Of a stretch of DNA of 38,286 nucleotides, positions 8,854-15,659 are shown one piece after another. Each line of letters opens with the position of its first letter. Positions within the stretch are counted from its first letter, which is position 1. Below the pieces are notes generated by a model, which did no database searches, had not been told where the DNA came from, and saw nothing but the letters and a program-made list of their open reading frames with translations. Location of the stretch: the IMG/VR virus record IMGVR_UViG_3300034418_011806, positions 1 to 38,286 of that record. One strand, 5' to 3'. Source of the DNA: a virus. Position numbers and translations under genes: made by a program.

Positions 8854-8927
8854 GTCGGAGAGGCCGCGTGTGTCGGCAGGTCCGCATGGGGTCGGAGAGG
8901 CCACCGACACTAACAGGTCCGCATTCC
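8854..8927. repeat. Two 37-bp direct repeats upstream of the capsid gene
   Basis: Copies at 8854-8890 and 8891-8927 share GTCGGAGAGGCC and, after 11 variable bases, CAGGTCCGCAT, at exactly 37-bp offset. The variable centres are GCGTGTGTCGG and ACCGACACTAA, so copy 1 contains TGTCGG and copy 2 its complement CCGACA. They lie between the promoter-like motif (8944-8972) and the capsid start codon, so they would be in the 5' leader of the capsid mRNA. They could be protein sites or RNA structures. Confidence 0.6.
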
Positions 8928-8943
8928 CGCTAGTGATGCCTTC

Positions 8944-8972
8944 ACGCTAGGCGCGCAGGCGTGCCGTCAACC
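8944..8972 (-). promoter_or_regulatory. Putative late promoter for the capsid unit
   Basis: On the minus strand GGTTGACGG (TTGACG at 8970-8965) is followed after 15 bp by TAGCGT (8949-8944), about 125 bp upstream of the capsid ATG and just downstream of the terminator that ends the preceding transcript. The same arrangement recurs at four other late leaders (15631, 30530, 33709, 34850). The -35-like half is strong; the -10-like half is not a standard TATAAT box. Confidence 0.5.
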
Positions 8973-8976
8973 GGGC

Positions 8977-9006
8977 AAACAAAAACCCCGCCTCGGGGCG
9001 GGGTTT
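8977..9006 (-). terminator. Rho-independent terminator after the scaffold gene
   Basis: A 10-bp stem, AAACCCCGCC (8983-8992) with GGCGGGGTTT (8997-9006), closes a TCGG/CCGA tetraloop. On the minus strand it continues as TTTTTGTTTG. It begins 16 bp after the scaffold stop codon at 9023. It is the clearest intrinsic terminator in the window and separates the packaging/portal/scaffold transcript from the capsid unit. Confidence 0.9.
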
Positions 9007-9022
9007 CATTCAGGCTTTAGGG

Positions 9023-9997
9023 CTAGGCACTGGCGCCGTATTTCTTGCGGCCCCGGGCGGCCATGCCATCGGTGTAGCGCTGGCGCAGCGTGGGGTCATA
9101 ACGCTGGGCTGGGTCTTTGTGATTTTCATTGCGCGGATCGATACGCGGATCGGCCGTCAGCTTGTCCAGATCTCCGTCGCTGAGCGGACCATTGGCATTG
9201 TGGCCTTCGCCAGCAATGCGGATGCCGCTATCGGCGAGGCGTGCAGCAAGCGCCTGAAACAGGGCATTGCCGCCAGCCGTATCGGTCAGCGCGATCAATT
9301 CAGCCTTGGCCTGGTCGGCCAGCTGGGGTGGCAGGCTCTTGCTGAGCTGGTCGAACAATCCGTTGGCGAATGTTTCGTTCTGGGTGAAATGCTGGCTGAC
9401 GGTCATCGCGTCCAGGCCGGATGCCTTGGCATAATTGCTCACTTCGGCCTTGGGATCATAGGGCTCGGCCAGGCCGCCATTCTTGGCCAGCTCGCCATAG
9501 ACTTCGTTGATGAAACCTTCATACTGGGTCTGGCTCAGTCCATGCTTGTGCGCAGCGGTCCGCGCCACGGTCATTGCCGGGTGTTTCTCGATATCGCCAA
9601 AGAACTTGGCGACGTCATCACCGGGCTTGAAAGTGTAGTTTTCCGGTTTTTCCGGTGCTCCCGGTTTGCTCGCCAGCTGCGTGCGCAGGCCAGAATATGC
9701 TGGCAAGACCTTTGCCAGGACCTCGTCGGCCGATGCGCCTTTGAACTGTTCGGGCAGATCTGCCGGCGGTGTCCAAGCGCCGCCGGCCGGGGCCCCGCCG
9801 GATGGTGCGCCACCGGCCGGAGCACCACCTGCTGGAGCACTACCTGTTGGAGCGCCGCCGGCTGGGGCACCACCAGCATTACCAGCAGCAGCGGCAGCAG
9901 CTGCTGCGGCAGCCGCAGCGCCGCCACCACCGGCGCCGCCGCCTTCACCTTCCCACAGGGGACTGGGGTTCATCATACGCAAAATCGAGTATTTCAT
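9023..9997 (-). CDS. Scaffolding protein
   Basis: This 324-aa protein lies between the portal-side genes and the capsid gene, the standard place for the assembly scaffold. After a short start, residues about 20-75 are low complexity: a run of twelve alanines and then repeated GGAPAGGAP units. The rest is acidic and helical (PADLPEQFKG, LAKNGGLAEPYDPKAEVSNY, DQAKAELIALTD) and ends in a basic tail (RGRKKYGASA). Acidic helical bodies with a short basic C-terminal capsid-binding tail are typical of phage scaffolds. The start overlaps the Bbp19-like gene by 4 nt. A rho-independent terminator follows the stop. The low-complexity block is unusual and may vary in length. Confidence 0.8.
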   Translation of the reverse strand: MKYSILRMMNPSPLWEGEGGGAGGGGAAAAAAAAAAAAGNAGGAPAGGAPTGSAPAGGAPAGGAPSGGAPAGGAWTPPADLPEQFKGASADEVLAKVLPAYSGLRTQLASKPGAPEKPENYTFKPGDDVAKFFGDIEKHPAMTVARTAAHKHGLSQTQYEGFINEVYGELAKNGGLAEPYDPKAEVSNYAKASGLDAMTVSQHFTQNETFANGLFDQLSKSLPPQLADQAKAELIALTDTAGGNALFQALAARLADSGIRIAGEGHNANGPLSDGDLDKLTADPRIDPRNENHKDPAQRYDPTLRQRYTDGMAARGRKKYGASA

Positions 9998-10371
9998 GGG
10001 ACGTCTCTCGGTTTGGGTTTGTTTTCAGGGGATCGCGCCACGGCAGCCGTGGCGAGAATGGACTGCACGATGTTGTTTTGCCCTTCGCGGAACTGCGCAT
10101 AGAGCGCGGTCTGCTCGAGCGTCAGGCCATAGCTTACGCTGGGCACAAGGCTGCGATTGAGGGTCTGGTCGATCATGAACTGCATGGCCTCGGCGCCGTC
10201 CGGGCTTTCCAGAAAGTCTGCCCAGATGCCCGCTATCCGCAGTTTCTTCTGTGTCTGCTCCTGCTGCAGGGCCTTGGCCCGGTCGGGGTCAGCGCCGGGT
10301 TGTTCGGCAAACCATCCCCAGCCGGCAGTATTGGCCCGCTCGAGCCATCCCTGAACTGAACCGATATCCAT
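9994..10371 (-). CDS. Bbp19-like small phage structural-region protein
   Basis: This 125-aa protein is encoded between portal and scaffold. The C-terminal half, FLESPDGAEAMQFMIDQT and then LEQTALYAQFREGQNNIVQS, fits the Bbp19-like pattern: a phenylalanine/aliphatic..SP.G..A/VM..L helix and a final Y/F-REG.(R/Q)N.V..I motif. Proteins of this family occur in podovirus structural operons; their molecular role is not settled. The start is ATG 10371, 2 nt after the portal stop. The 3' end overlaps the scaffold ATG by 4 nt, indicating coupled translation. Confidence 0.65.
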   Translation of the reverse strand: MDIGSVQGWLERANTAGWGWFAEQPGADPDRAKALQQEQTQKKLRIAGIWADFLESPDGAEAMQFMIDQTLNRSLVPSVSYGLTLEQTALYAQFREGQNNIVQSILATAAVARSPENKPKPRDVP

Positions 10372-10373
10372 CG

Positions 10374-11945
10374 CTATGCTCCTGCAGCTGCAGCCGGGGC
10401 AGCGCCGGCGGCGCTGGCCGCCGCCAGCAGCAACGCCTGTTGCTGTTTGTCTTTGTCGATCTTGGCGCGTTCATCACTGGTGACGATGTACTGCGGCTCG
10501 ATCCCCAGGCCGGCGCCCGCGTCGGTCAAAATCTTCTCGATATGGGCAATGCGGCTGGCGCCATCGATCTGACCTATCGAGGTGGTCACGGCGATCACCA
10601 TTTCGAGCCACTGGATGATGCGCTGAACGCGCTGCGCCTCGCGCGCCAGGGCAATCGGGGATTTGATCTTGATCTTGACCAATAGCTGGTCGATCGGTGG
10701 CATGTCGCGGATCAGGCCCTTGTTATAGGCCAGCTCGATCACCCGCTTGACGGCAGGCACAGTCAGCTCCTGCACCTGGCGCGCAAAGGCGCCCTGATGG
10801 TCGATGGCCAGGCGCTTGACCCGCTCAAGGATTTCCGTGGGCGATTTGACAGCAGCGCCTTCCACCGGCAAGGCACCATCCATCATGATTTCCTTGACGC
10901 TCATCTGCATGTTCTCAACCACCATCCCGCTCAGATCGAGGCGCGGATCGGGGAACCGCTGCACCGATGGCCCACGGGAACCGCCGCCATTGCTGGCGAC
11001 TTTCCAATGGATGCCGGGCTGCAGCGGCGATAGGTCCGGGTTGAACACGCCATCATCAACGGCGGTATAGATGCCCAGCATTGCGATCGCGGCCGCCTGG
11101 AGCTGCAGACGCTTGGCAGTGTTGAGCGTCTTGATTTCCGGCATGGCGATCATGGCCTGGCCACGACCCATTGTTTCGCCGGGTACGCGCAGATAGCGCG
11201 GTGTCAGCCAGGGGCACGTGCGGCTCTCGCTGGCAAAGATGCGTGCTTCCTGCTTGTCGCACCACACGATCATGCGCCACCGGCCAGCTGCGCGATTGCC
11301 CTTTGGCGCTTCCCATACGGTGTCGATATGGACCACGACCTTGTCGGCTGGTTTGAGCTTTTTCAGATCCTCGCCGATTTCCCCATCCGGCCAGGTCTCC
11401 TGTAGCACGCGAAAGCTCATTTCGCGATCCCAGAAGATGCCCGAAATCTTGTTGTTGGCGCCGCCCTCAAGCGTTACTTCGTCGATCGGCACCGAGATCG
11501 GGGACCATAGTTCGGAATATTCGCTGCCCGGGTTCATCAGAATGCAGCCGGTGCCCGCGTTCAAATCCATGGCCATTTCATGGACCGCCATGTCCCAGTC
11601 GCCTTCAAAGAACGCCTGACAGATGGTCGAGAGGGTGGCCAGATCTGCGGCCAGGCGCTCACGTTCCTTGCCGGGTGGCACCAGCGGGCCGGGCTCGAGA
11701 TCAATGTTCTGTGGCCCGACCGGGAAAATGTCTTGCTGATATTTGCCCGCAAAGCGTACGGCGGCATTGGGGGCGGTGCTGTCGAACACCTGGTCGCTGC
11801 GGTTCTCGCCCGTGCCGGAATTACGCGTGGATTTGCGCAACGGGATGGCATAGCGGAACACTTCATCCAGCAATGGCTGGAAACTGTCGCGTTCTTTCTG
11901 GGCGTCCGCGCGGCGCGATTTTAGCTGGCTGGTCGTGATGGCCAT
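10374..11945 (-). CDS. Portal (head-tail connector) protein
   Basis: This 523-aa protein has the length and sequence features of T7 gp8-type connectors. The N-terminal QKERDSFQPLLDEVFRYAIP is the W/F-x-x-x-x-E..RY..P region. Other family features are VRFAGKYQQDIFPVGP, AMDLNAGTGCILMNPG and a long C-terminal helix with PTEILERVKRLAIDHQGAFA (the family E...R......L.P...R). The C-terminus is an alanine-rich tail after a basic helix. It forms the dodecameric ring through which DNA is packaged and ejected. It lies 2 nt downstream of the gp7.3-like gene's stop. Confidence 0.9.
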   Translation of the reverse strand: MAITTSQLKSRRADAQKERDSFQPLLDEVFRYAIPLRKSTRNSGTGENRSDQVFDSTAPNAAVRFAGKYQQDIFPVGPQNIDLEPGPLVPPGKERERLAADLATLSTICQAFFEGDWDMAVHEMAMDLNAGTGCILMNPGSEYSELWSPISVPIDEVTLEGGANNKISGIFWDREMSFRVLQETWPDGEIGEDLKKLKPADKVVVHIDTVWEAPKGNRAAGRWRMIVWCDKQEARIFASESRTCPWLTPRYLRVPGETMGRGQAMIAMPEIKTLNTAKRLQLQAAAIAMLGIYTAVDDGVFNPDLSPLQPGIHWKVASNGGGSRGPSVQRFPDPRLDLSGMVVENMQMSVKEIMMDGALPVEGAAVKSPTEILERVKRLAIDHQGAFARQVQELTVPAVKRVIELAYNKGLIRDMPPIDQLLVKIKIKSPIALAREAQRVQRIIQWLEMVIAVTTSIGQIDGASRIAHIEKILTDAGAGLGIEPQYIVTSDERAKIDKDKQQQALLLAAASAAGAAPAAAAGA

Positions 11946-11947
11946 GC

Positions 11948-12184
11948 CTAGCCCAGCTTGGCTTGGCCGGAACCGCCGAGCGAGCCCCGCACAAAGGTCA
12001 GCAGGCCGCGACCGCGCTGGCGACGGGTGCCGCCACTGCTGCTGGCGCCGGCCTGGTCGACCTCGGCCTGACGTGCCGCCAGGCTTGCCAGGCTGCTATA
12101 CTGCTGGCTTTGAAGCTGGGTCGCGTTTTGCTGTTGGCTCCGCCGTGCAGGACCGCCCGTCAGTGTATCCAGAAGATCGCCCAT
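11948..12184 (-). CDS. Small gp7.3-like virion/tail assembly protein
   Basis: This 78-aa protein starts MGDLLDTLTGGPARR and is rich in Gln, Ser and Ala. It ends in a basic Arg/Gly tail (SGGTRRQRGRGLLTF, then VRGSLGGSGQAKLG). T7 gp7.3, a small tail-assembly protein, has a similar composition and a basic-Ser-Gly C-terminus; the match is in style, not a proven alignment. ATG 12184 has GAGG 9 nt upstream. The first 89 nt overlap the 3' end of the GNAT-like gene in another frame. Location just before the portal agrees with a virion role. Confidence 0.6.
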   Translation of the reverse strand: MGDLLDTLTGGPARRSQQQNATQLQSQQYSSLASLAARQAEVDQAGASSSGGTRRQRGRGLLTFVRGSLGGSGQAKLG

Positions 12185-12605
12185 AGGCCCATACCTCGCC
12201 AAATTCGCTGTGCTCTGCGAAGGCGAAGCCGGTCGCGCGCGCGATGCGCTTGCCGGCGTCCGATGTGCAAAGCGTGACAATGGCACGGTACGGCGAGGCG
12301 TCCATGGTCAACCGGATGGCGCGCACAATGGCGAGCATGGAGCGGCTGGCGCCGGGGCAAAAATGAAACCAGGCGACAGCCTGGAGATAGGGGTCAGGTG
12401 GGCCGATGAAGTCAGGATCGGCCTTGGGGCCGATCGGCTTTAATCCAGCGACGCCGATCAGTCTGTCATCGCGCCACAGGGACCAGCTCTGGCCCGCCTG
12501 CCAGACATCCCTGATCACGCCCCATTGCGCGCGGCTGGCCATCACCGCCTCGGCCATGTCAGCCATGTCGACGATCGTGGCCGGTGTGATTTCTATTTCA
12601 CTCAC
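12096..12605 (-). CDS. GNAT-fold (T7 gp13-like) protein
   Basis: This 169-aa protein has a GNAT acetyltransferase-like layout: an early helix (MADMAEAVMASRAQWGV), a strand segment LIGVAGLKPI, a centre AVAWFHFCPG, and the end IVTLCTSDAGKRIARATGFA followed by FGEVWAYGR. The GKRIARATGF segment corresponds to the C-terminal A..(L/I)Y...GF region of GNAT folds. T7-like phages encode a GNAT-fold internal virion protein (gp13) that need not be an active enzyme. The canonical Q/RxxGxG/A acetyl-CoA loop is not evident, so an enzymatic role is doubtful. The GTG start at 12605 overlaps the micro-ORF stop by 4 nt. The last ~27 codons overlap the next gene. Confidence 0.65.
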   Translation of the reverse strand: MSEIEITPATIVDMADMAEAVMASRAQWGVIRDVWQAGQSWSLWRDDRLIGVAGLKPIGPKADPDFIGPPDPYLQAVAWFHFCPGASRSMLAIVRAIRLTMDASPYRAIVTLCTSDAGKRIARATGFAFAEHSEFGEVWAYGRSSGYTDGRSCTAEPTAKRDPASKPAV

Positions 12606-12715
12606 TTTTCCGGTGTTTTCTCGGCAGGTAATTTTGGCGCCGGTCGTAATTTTGATAACACCTGTTTGGCTTTTACTTCTTTAACCAGCGATTGGCAGAG
12701 TATCCACGTGGTCAT
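12602..12715 (-). CDS. 37-aa micro-ORF between terL and the GNAT-like gene
   Basis: ATG at 12715 overlaps the terL stop by 4 nt (ATGA). The TGA at 12602 overlaps the GTG of the GNAT-like gene by 4 nt (GTGA). The reading frame exactly fills an otherwise empty 107-nt gap. The peptide begins MTTWILCQSLVKEVKAKQ and is basic, with a lysine/proline-rich end (PKLPAEKTPEK). I do not recognise it. Exact coupling at both ends is the evidence that it is translated; it may mainly serve to carry ribosomes from terL into the downstream gene. Confidence 0.6.
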   Translation of the reverse strand: MTTWILCQSLVKEVKAKQVLSKLRPAPKLPAEKTPEK

Positions 12716-14403
12716 TTGACACCCACCTTATGCGGGTCGAACCCGCCCTGTGATTTCCAGCCACTCTGGCCATTGCGCTGGCTGCTCCAGCCCTGCTGGC
12801 CGCCCTTGCCCTGTTGGCCGCTGATGATCCCCGCCTGCACACGGTTGCCGCGGATCCCGATGATGCAGTATTGCCCGCCATCCTGGATATCGGAAACCGG
12901 GTGTTTCTTCTCGGGCAGATCCTCATATTCATTGCTGGCCGTGTTGGGCTTTTTCTTGAACCGGTACTGCCCGGCAATTCCGGCAATGTAGAGCTTGCAG
13001 CGTGGGCTGATCAGCAGCGATGTATTGGGCTCGATATAGCCGCGCAGCTCGGCGTCGACGGCGCCCAGGCGCAGGCTGATTTCATTGCTGCCGCTGCCGG
13101 GGATCCGCGCAGGCACATTGAGATAGGACGCGATGATTTCCATCGCATTGAGCTGCCCGGCTTCCTTGTCGGCGCCATGCTCAGCCGCCGGGTCAAACCA
13201 CAGCTTGAGGCGGTTACGGGGTAGGTTCGGGAAATCCTCATTCATCTTGCGCTGCAGTGCCTCGCCAAACCGCGCGGGACCGCAACCGGTGTCGACGAAC
13301 AGCTCATCGATGAACACGATCCGCCCGGGCGCCGGGTTTTGCCCAAACATCGCCGCCGGCGATAGTCCGCCCGTCGAGGCGTCGACCCCGATATGCAGAT
13401 CGATATCGGTTTTGAGCGCGATGGGGCTCGCCGCCACGTGACGCTGATGGTCAAAGCTGGGATGCACGGCCTTGCCGGCGCGGCTATAGCCGAATTTGTT
13501 TTCAACCATGCGGCGCACAAAGTGTTCTTCCTGGTTGTTGACGATGCGCTCGTAATAGCCGTCGTCCAGATTGAACAGGTTCTCGGCGTCCTCCGACATA
13601 CCAGATGGCTGCTGGTAGAAGGCGCGGTCAGGCTTGCGATTGGTCACCAGCGTCCCATAGGTCCAGCTGTCGATCGTGGGCGCGTTCATATCGCCAATCG
13701 CCATCTTCATGCGCTCAGTGGGCGCATAGAGCTTGCGGCCCAGCTGCTGCTCCAGCGCGGCGATCTCGCGCTTGGTCAGCAGGATATTGGCGCTGGGATA
13801 GCGGCCCAGGCGTTGCTCGAGGTCATCGATTGCGCCCTCGGCATGCGTGTCCACTTCGTTGAGCCAGCCGAAAGAATATTCGCGGCCCTTCATCATTGTC
13901 TCGATCGAGTTTTCGTTGAGGCCGGCAAATTCGGTGATCATTTCGAGACGTATGCCGTCCATGCCCATAAAGCGCAGTGTATGGGTCACCGGGCGGTCAT
14001 TGCCACCTTCCCAGGTCGAACCTGAATACCCCTTGTGAAACCACTGTTTCCAGCTTTCCAGCACGGTCTTTTCCACCTGGCGGAAGGTATCGCGCAGCAC
14101 GATGCCTCGGCACATGCGGGTTGGTTTATGATCCTTGGGATGCCAGGCGATCGGCGCCAGGCTGCCACACATGATGCGCTTGAAGGTGCAGGTTGTGGTC
14201 TTGCCGCCGCCTAGCGGCCCCATCAGCACTGCCGTCAGCGAGGTGTCGTTCAGGAAGCCCTGCGCAACAGGACCTGGGGGATAATACGATGAGGGGTTGA
14301 AGTCGCCATGGAAGTCGTACTCAATGGCAAGCTGGCGGGTGCGTTCCTCGGCTGCGTCGCGCAGATCGTCGCGATGGACCAGATCGGCGATATGTTCGCT
14401 CAT
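12712..14403 (-). CDS. terL: Terminase large subunit
   Basis: This 563-aa packaging motor and nuclease shows a Walker A-like loop GPLGGGKTT at about residue 62-70 and a Walker B region YSFGWLNEVD. The C-terminal RNase H-like nuclease has acidic motifs IGVDASTGG and WFDPAAEHGADKE. The far C-terminus is a Gln/Gly-rich flexible tail (SGQQGKGGQQGWSSQRNGQS) before the stop. I start at ATG 14403 (MSEHIAD); an in-frame GTG three codons upstream is possible. It cuts and translocates concatemeric DNA through the portal with TerS. It is separated from terS by an unusual 394-bp G-rich gap. Confidence 0.93.
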   Translation of the reverse strand: MSEHIADLVHRDDLRDAAEERTRQLAIEYDFHGDFNPSSYYPPGPVAQGFLNDTSLTAVLMGPLGGGKTTTCTFKRIMCGSLAPIAWHPKDHKPTRMCRGIVLRDTFRQVEKTVLESWKQWFHKGYSGSTWEGGNDRPVTHTLRFMGMDGIRLEMITEFAGLNENSIETMMKGREYSFGWLNEVDTHAEGAIDDLEQRLGRYPSANILLTKREIAALEQQLGRKLYAPTERMKMAIGDMNAPTIDSWTYGTLVTNRKPDRAFYQQPSGMSEDAENLFNLDDGYYERIVNNQEEHFVRRMVENKFGYSRAGKAVHPSFDHQRHVAASPIALKTDIDLHIGVDASTGGLSPAAMFGQNPAPGRIVFIDELFVDTGCGPARFGEALQRKMNEDFPNLPRNRLKLWFDPAAEHGADKEAGQLNAMEIIASYLNVPARIPGSGSNEISLRLGAVDAELRGYIEPNTSLLISPRCKLYIAGIAGQYRFKKKPNTASNEYEDLPEKKHPVSDIQDGGQYCIIGIRGNRVQAGIISGQQGKGGQQGWSSQRNGQSGWKSQGGFDPHKVGVK

Positions 14404-14797
14404 ATCCCACACCCCGCCAGATCATTCCCCCAGCCCCGGTATGCGCGCACCCCCAGCCCCGGCGCGACAAAGCCCCTTACCCCAGCCCGCGCCGCTTCCA
14501 ACACAGTTTTCGCGGCGGCACCCCTTGGCGAAAATCCAGAACGGTGCGCGCTGGCACCCCCCAAGGGGGGAGGGAGGGGGCCCCTTTGGGGGGAGGCCGC
14601 GCGGGGGGCGGGGGGAGAAAAAAATTCCCCGGGAAAATCGCGATCGCGCCCTGGTCGCGCCTGGTCGTGGCCGATCGGCAAAACAGGGGGGACGGCCTCG
14701 CTGAGCCGATGATTTCCAATGATGGGCGCAACACCCGCCAAGCCATTGGAGCTGCTGTGCTTTTCCAATCCGTGCGACGTGATGCCGTGCGACGCTG
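14404..14797. other. Non-coding G-rich, palindrome-rich gap between terS and terL
   Basis: No credible gene is seen in 394 bp. On the plus strand 14565-14615 holds six runs of 3-6 G, flanked by CCCCCC-AA-GGGGGG (14557-14570), an A7 tract (14617-14623), a TCCCCGGGA palindrome and ATCGCGATCGCG. At 14427-14500 there are about three degenerate ~22-bp units starting CCCCAGCCCCGG. Strong quadruplex or hairpin potential beside the terminase genes makes a packaging site (pac or cos) or an RNA attenuator possible. A low-accuracy assembly stretch is the main alternative. Confidence 0.5.
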
Positions 14798-15313
14798 TCA
14801 TTCGTCGCCCTCTAAGTCCTTGATTTTGCTGGCCTCGCCTTCCTCGATCGGCGTGCCCAGGGAAAGCGCCTGGCGTTCGCCCTGGATGCGCTGCGCCTGC
14901 TCCATCTGGTTGGTGTTGGCCATGATGAACAGCGTCGGCAGCCGCTCGTCTGTCAGCACCAGCTCTGTCGGCTTCTTGCCATGCAGGTAGGGCGCCAGGT
15001 CTGTCGCGCAGCGGCGCTGGAAGTCGAGGATTTCCATCAAACTCACGTCCTCGCCCAGCTCCTTGAGCTTCGCCTGGAGCGATCGCGGGTCCATGGTCAG
15101 CATGTCGCCTTCCCACAGCAGCGGATCTGTCCGCCCCGACTGGTAGTAGAGCTTTTCGAAGTCGACCGACTTGCGGTTCCGCGCCCCTCGAGGCCGACCG
15201 ACGCCCTTGCGCTCGCCCGCGTCCGCCACCGCGTCGAAAAACCCCGACGGCGCGCCATTCTCATCCCCTGTGTCGGGATCGTCTTGCTGGAAAAGGTCAG
15301 GATTTCCGGCCAT
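14798..15313 (-). CDS. terS: Terminase small subunit
   Basis: This 171-aa protein sits upstream of terL, as expected for the DNA-recognition subunit. Residues about 35-50 contain GVGRPRGARNRKS, a basic patch frequently seen near the start of terminase small subunits and HTH-type DNA-binding proteins. The middle (LQAKLKELGEDVSLMEILDF, then QRRCATDLAPYLHGKKP) fits helical TerS-family proteins with the motif A..LAPY.H.K.P. The C-terminus is acidic (DLEGDE). I use ATG 15313; an adjacent in-frame GTG precedes it. The upstream gap holds the TGTCTA array, a candidate binding site for this protein. Confidence 0.8.
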   Translation of the reverse strand: MAGNPDLFQQDDPDTGDENGAPSGFFDAVADAGERKGVGRPRGARNRKSVDFEKLYYQSGRTDPLLWEGDMLTMDPRSLQAKLKELGEDVSLMEILDFQRRCATDLAPYLHGKKPTELVLTDERLPTLFIMANTNQMEQAQRIQGERQALSLGTPIEEGEASKIKDLEGDE

Positions 15314-15354
15314 CACAGCCCAATCCGAATATTTAATGGGTTTGCGCTGGCGGC

Positions 15355-15611
15355 TGTCTGTCTAGGCCTGTCTAGGCGTTGTCTAAATGCTAAGTCATTG
15401 AATTTGCAGCAGCTATTAATGAAAAAAGACACATTAGACAGAATAGACAGACAAACACTCCCGTATACGCGCGCGCGCGCGTATGTGTGAGGCCTATGGG
15501 TGTCTAACCCGTCTAATCCGACTAAAATCATGATTGTGCCAGTGTTTCCAATGCCTTGGGACTTAGACAGCGGCTAGACAGAGCAGGCCCCCGAACCCGG
15601 GTGGCTGTCTA
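15355..15611. repeat. TGTCTA/TAGACA site array
   Basis: TGTCTA occurs at 15359, 15369, 15380, 15501 and 15606. The reverse complement TAGACA occurs at 15435, 15444, 15564 and 15575. One-mismatch copies lie at 15355 (TGTCTG), 15448 (CAGACA) and 15510 (CGTCTA). Neighbouring sites within a block are 9-11 bp apart, about one helical turn, and blocks alternate in orientation: 3 forward, 2 reverse, 2 forward, 2 reverse, 1 forward. The best copies extend to CTGTCTAG. An AT-rich stretch (15386-15435) separates the first two blocks. There is no gene here. Candidates are a replication origin, a TerS site or a late-control element. Confidence 0.85.
15463..15489. other. 27-bp alternating purine-pyrimidine tract (Z-DNA-prone)
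   Basis: The stretch GTATAC(GC)n GTATGTGTG alternates purine and pyrimidine without a break and contains the 20-bp palindrome ATACGCGCGCGCGCGCGTAT (15465-15484). It lies in the middle of the TGTCTA/TAGACA array between inverted blocks. Such tracts adopt Z-DNA or cruciforms under negative supercoiling, which would fit a supercoiling-sensitive origin or promoter. That role is inference. Confidence 0.7.
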
Positions 15612-15630
15612 GTCGATCGGCCACGCACAA

Positions 15631-15659
15631 GGCTTGCATGGGTCCGACGCCCGTCAACC
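15631..15659 (-). promoter_or_regulatory. Putative late promoter upstream of terS
   Basis: On the minus strand CGGTTGACGG (TTGACG at 15657-15652) is followed by a 15-bp spacer and CAAGCC (15636-15631). It matches the motif found upstream of the capsid, tail fibre, endolysin and holin genes. Transcription from here would give a leader of about 310 nt before terS that contains the whole TGTCTA array as RNA. Confidence 0.5.

Noticed and set aside
9900-9997. Insertion of a host repeat at the scaffold N-terminus (NPSPLWEGEG-like peptide)
   Set aside because: The peptide resembles translated intergenic repeats, but the frame, start and 4-nt overlap with the previous gene are normal and no repeat boundary is visible.
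12096-12605. Active acetyltransferase acting on host proteins
   Set aside because: The acetyl-CoA binding loop is not evident, and location in the virion operon fits a T7 gp13-like structural role better.
15355-15611. Array considered as a CRISPR
   Set aside because: Repeats are only 6-8 bp, occur in both orientations, and are spaced by one helical turn rather than by uniform spacers; no cas gene is present.
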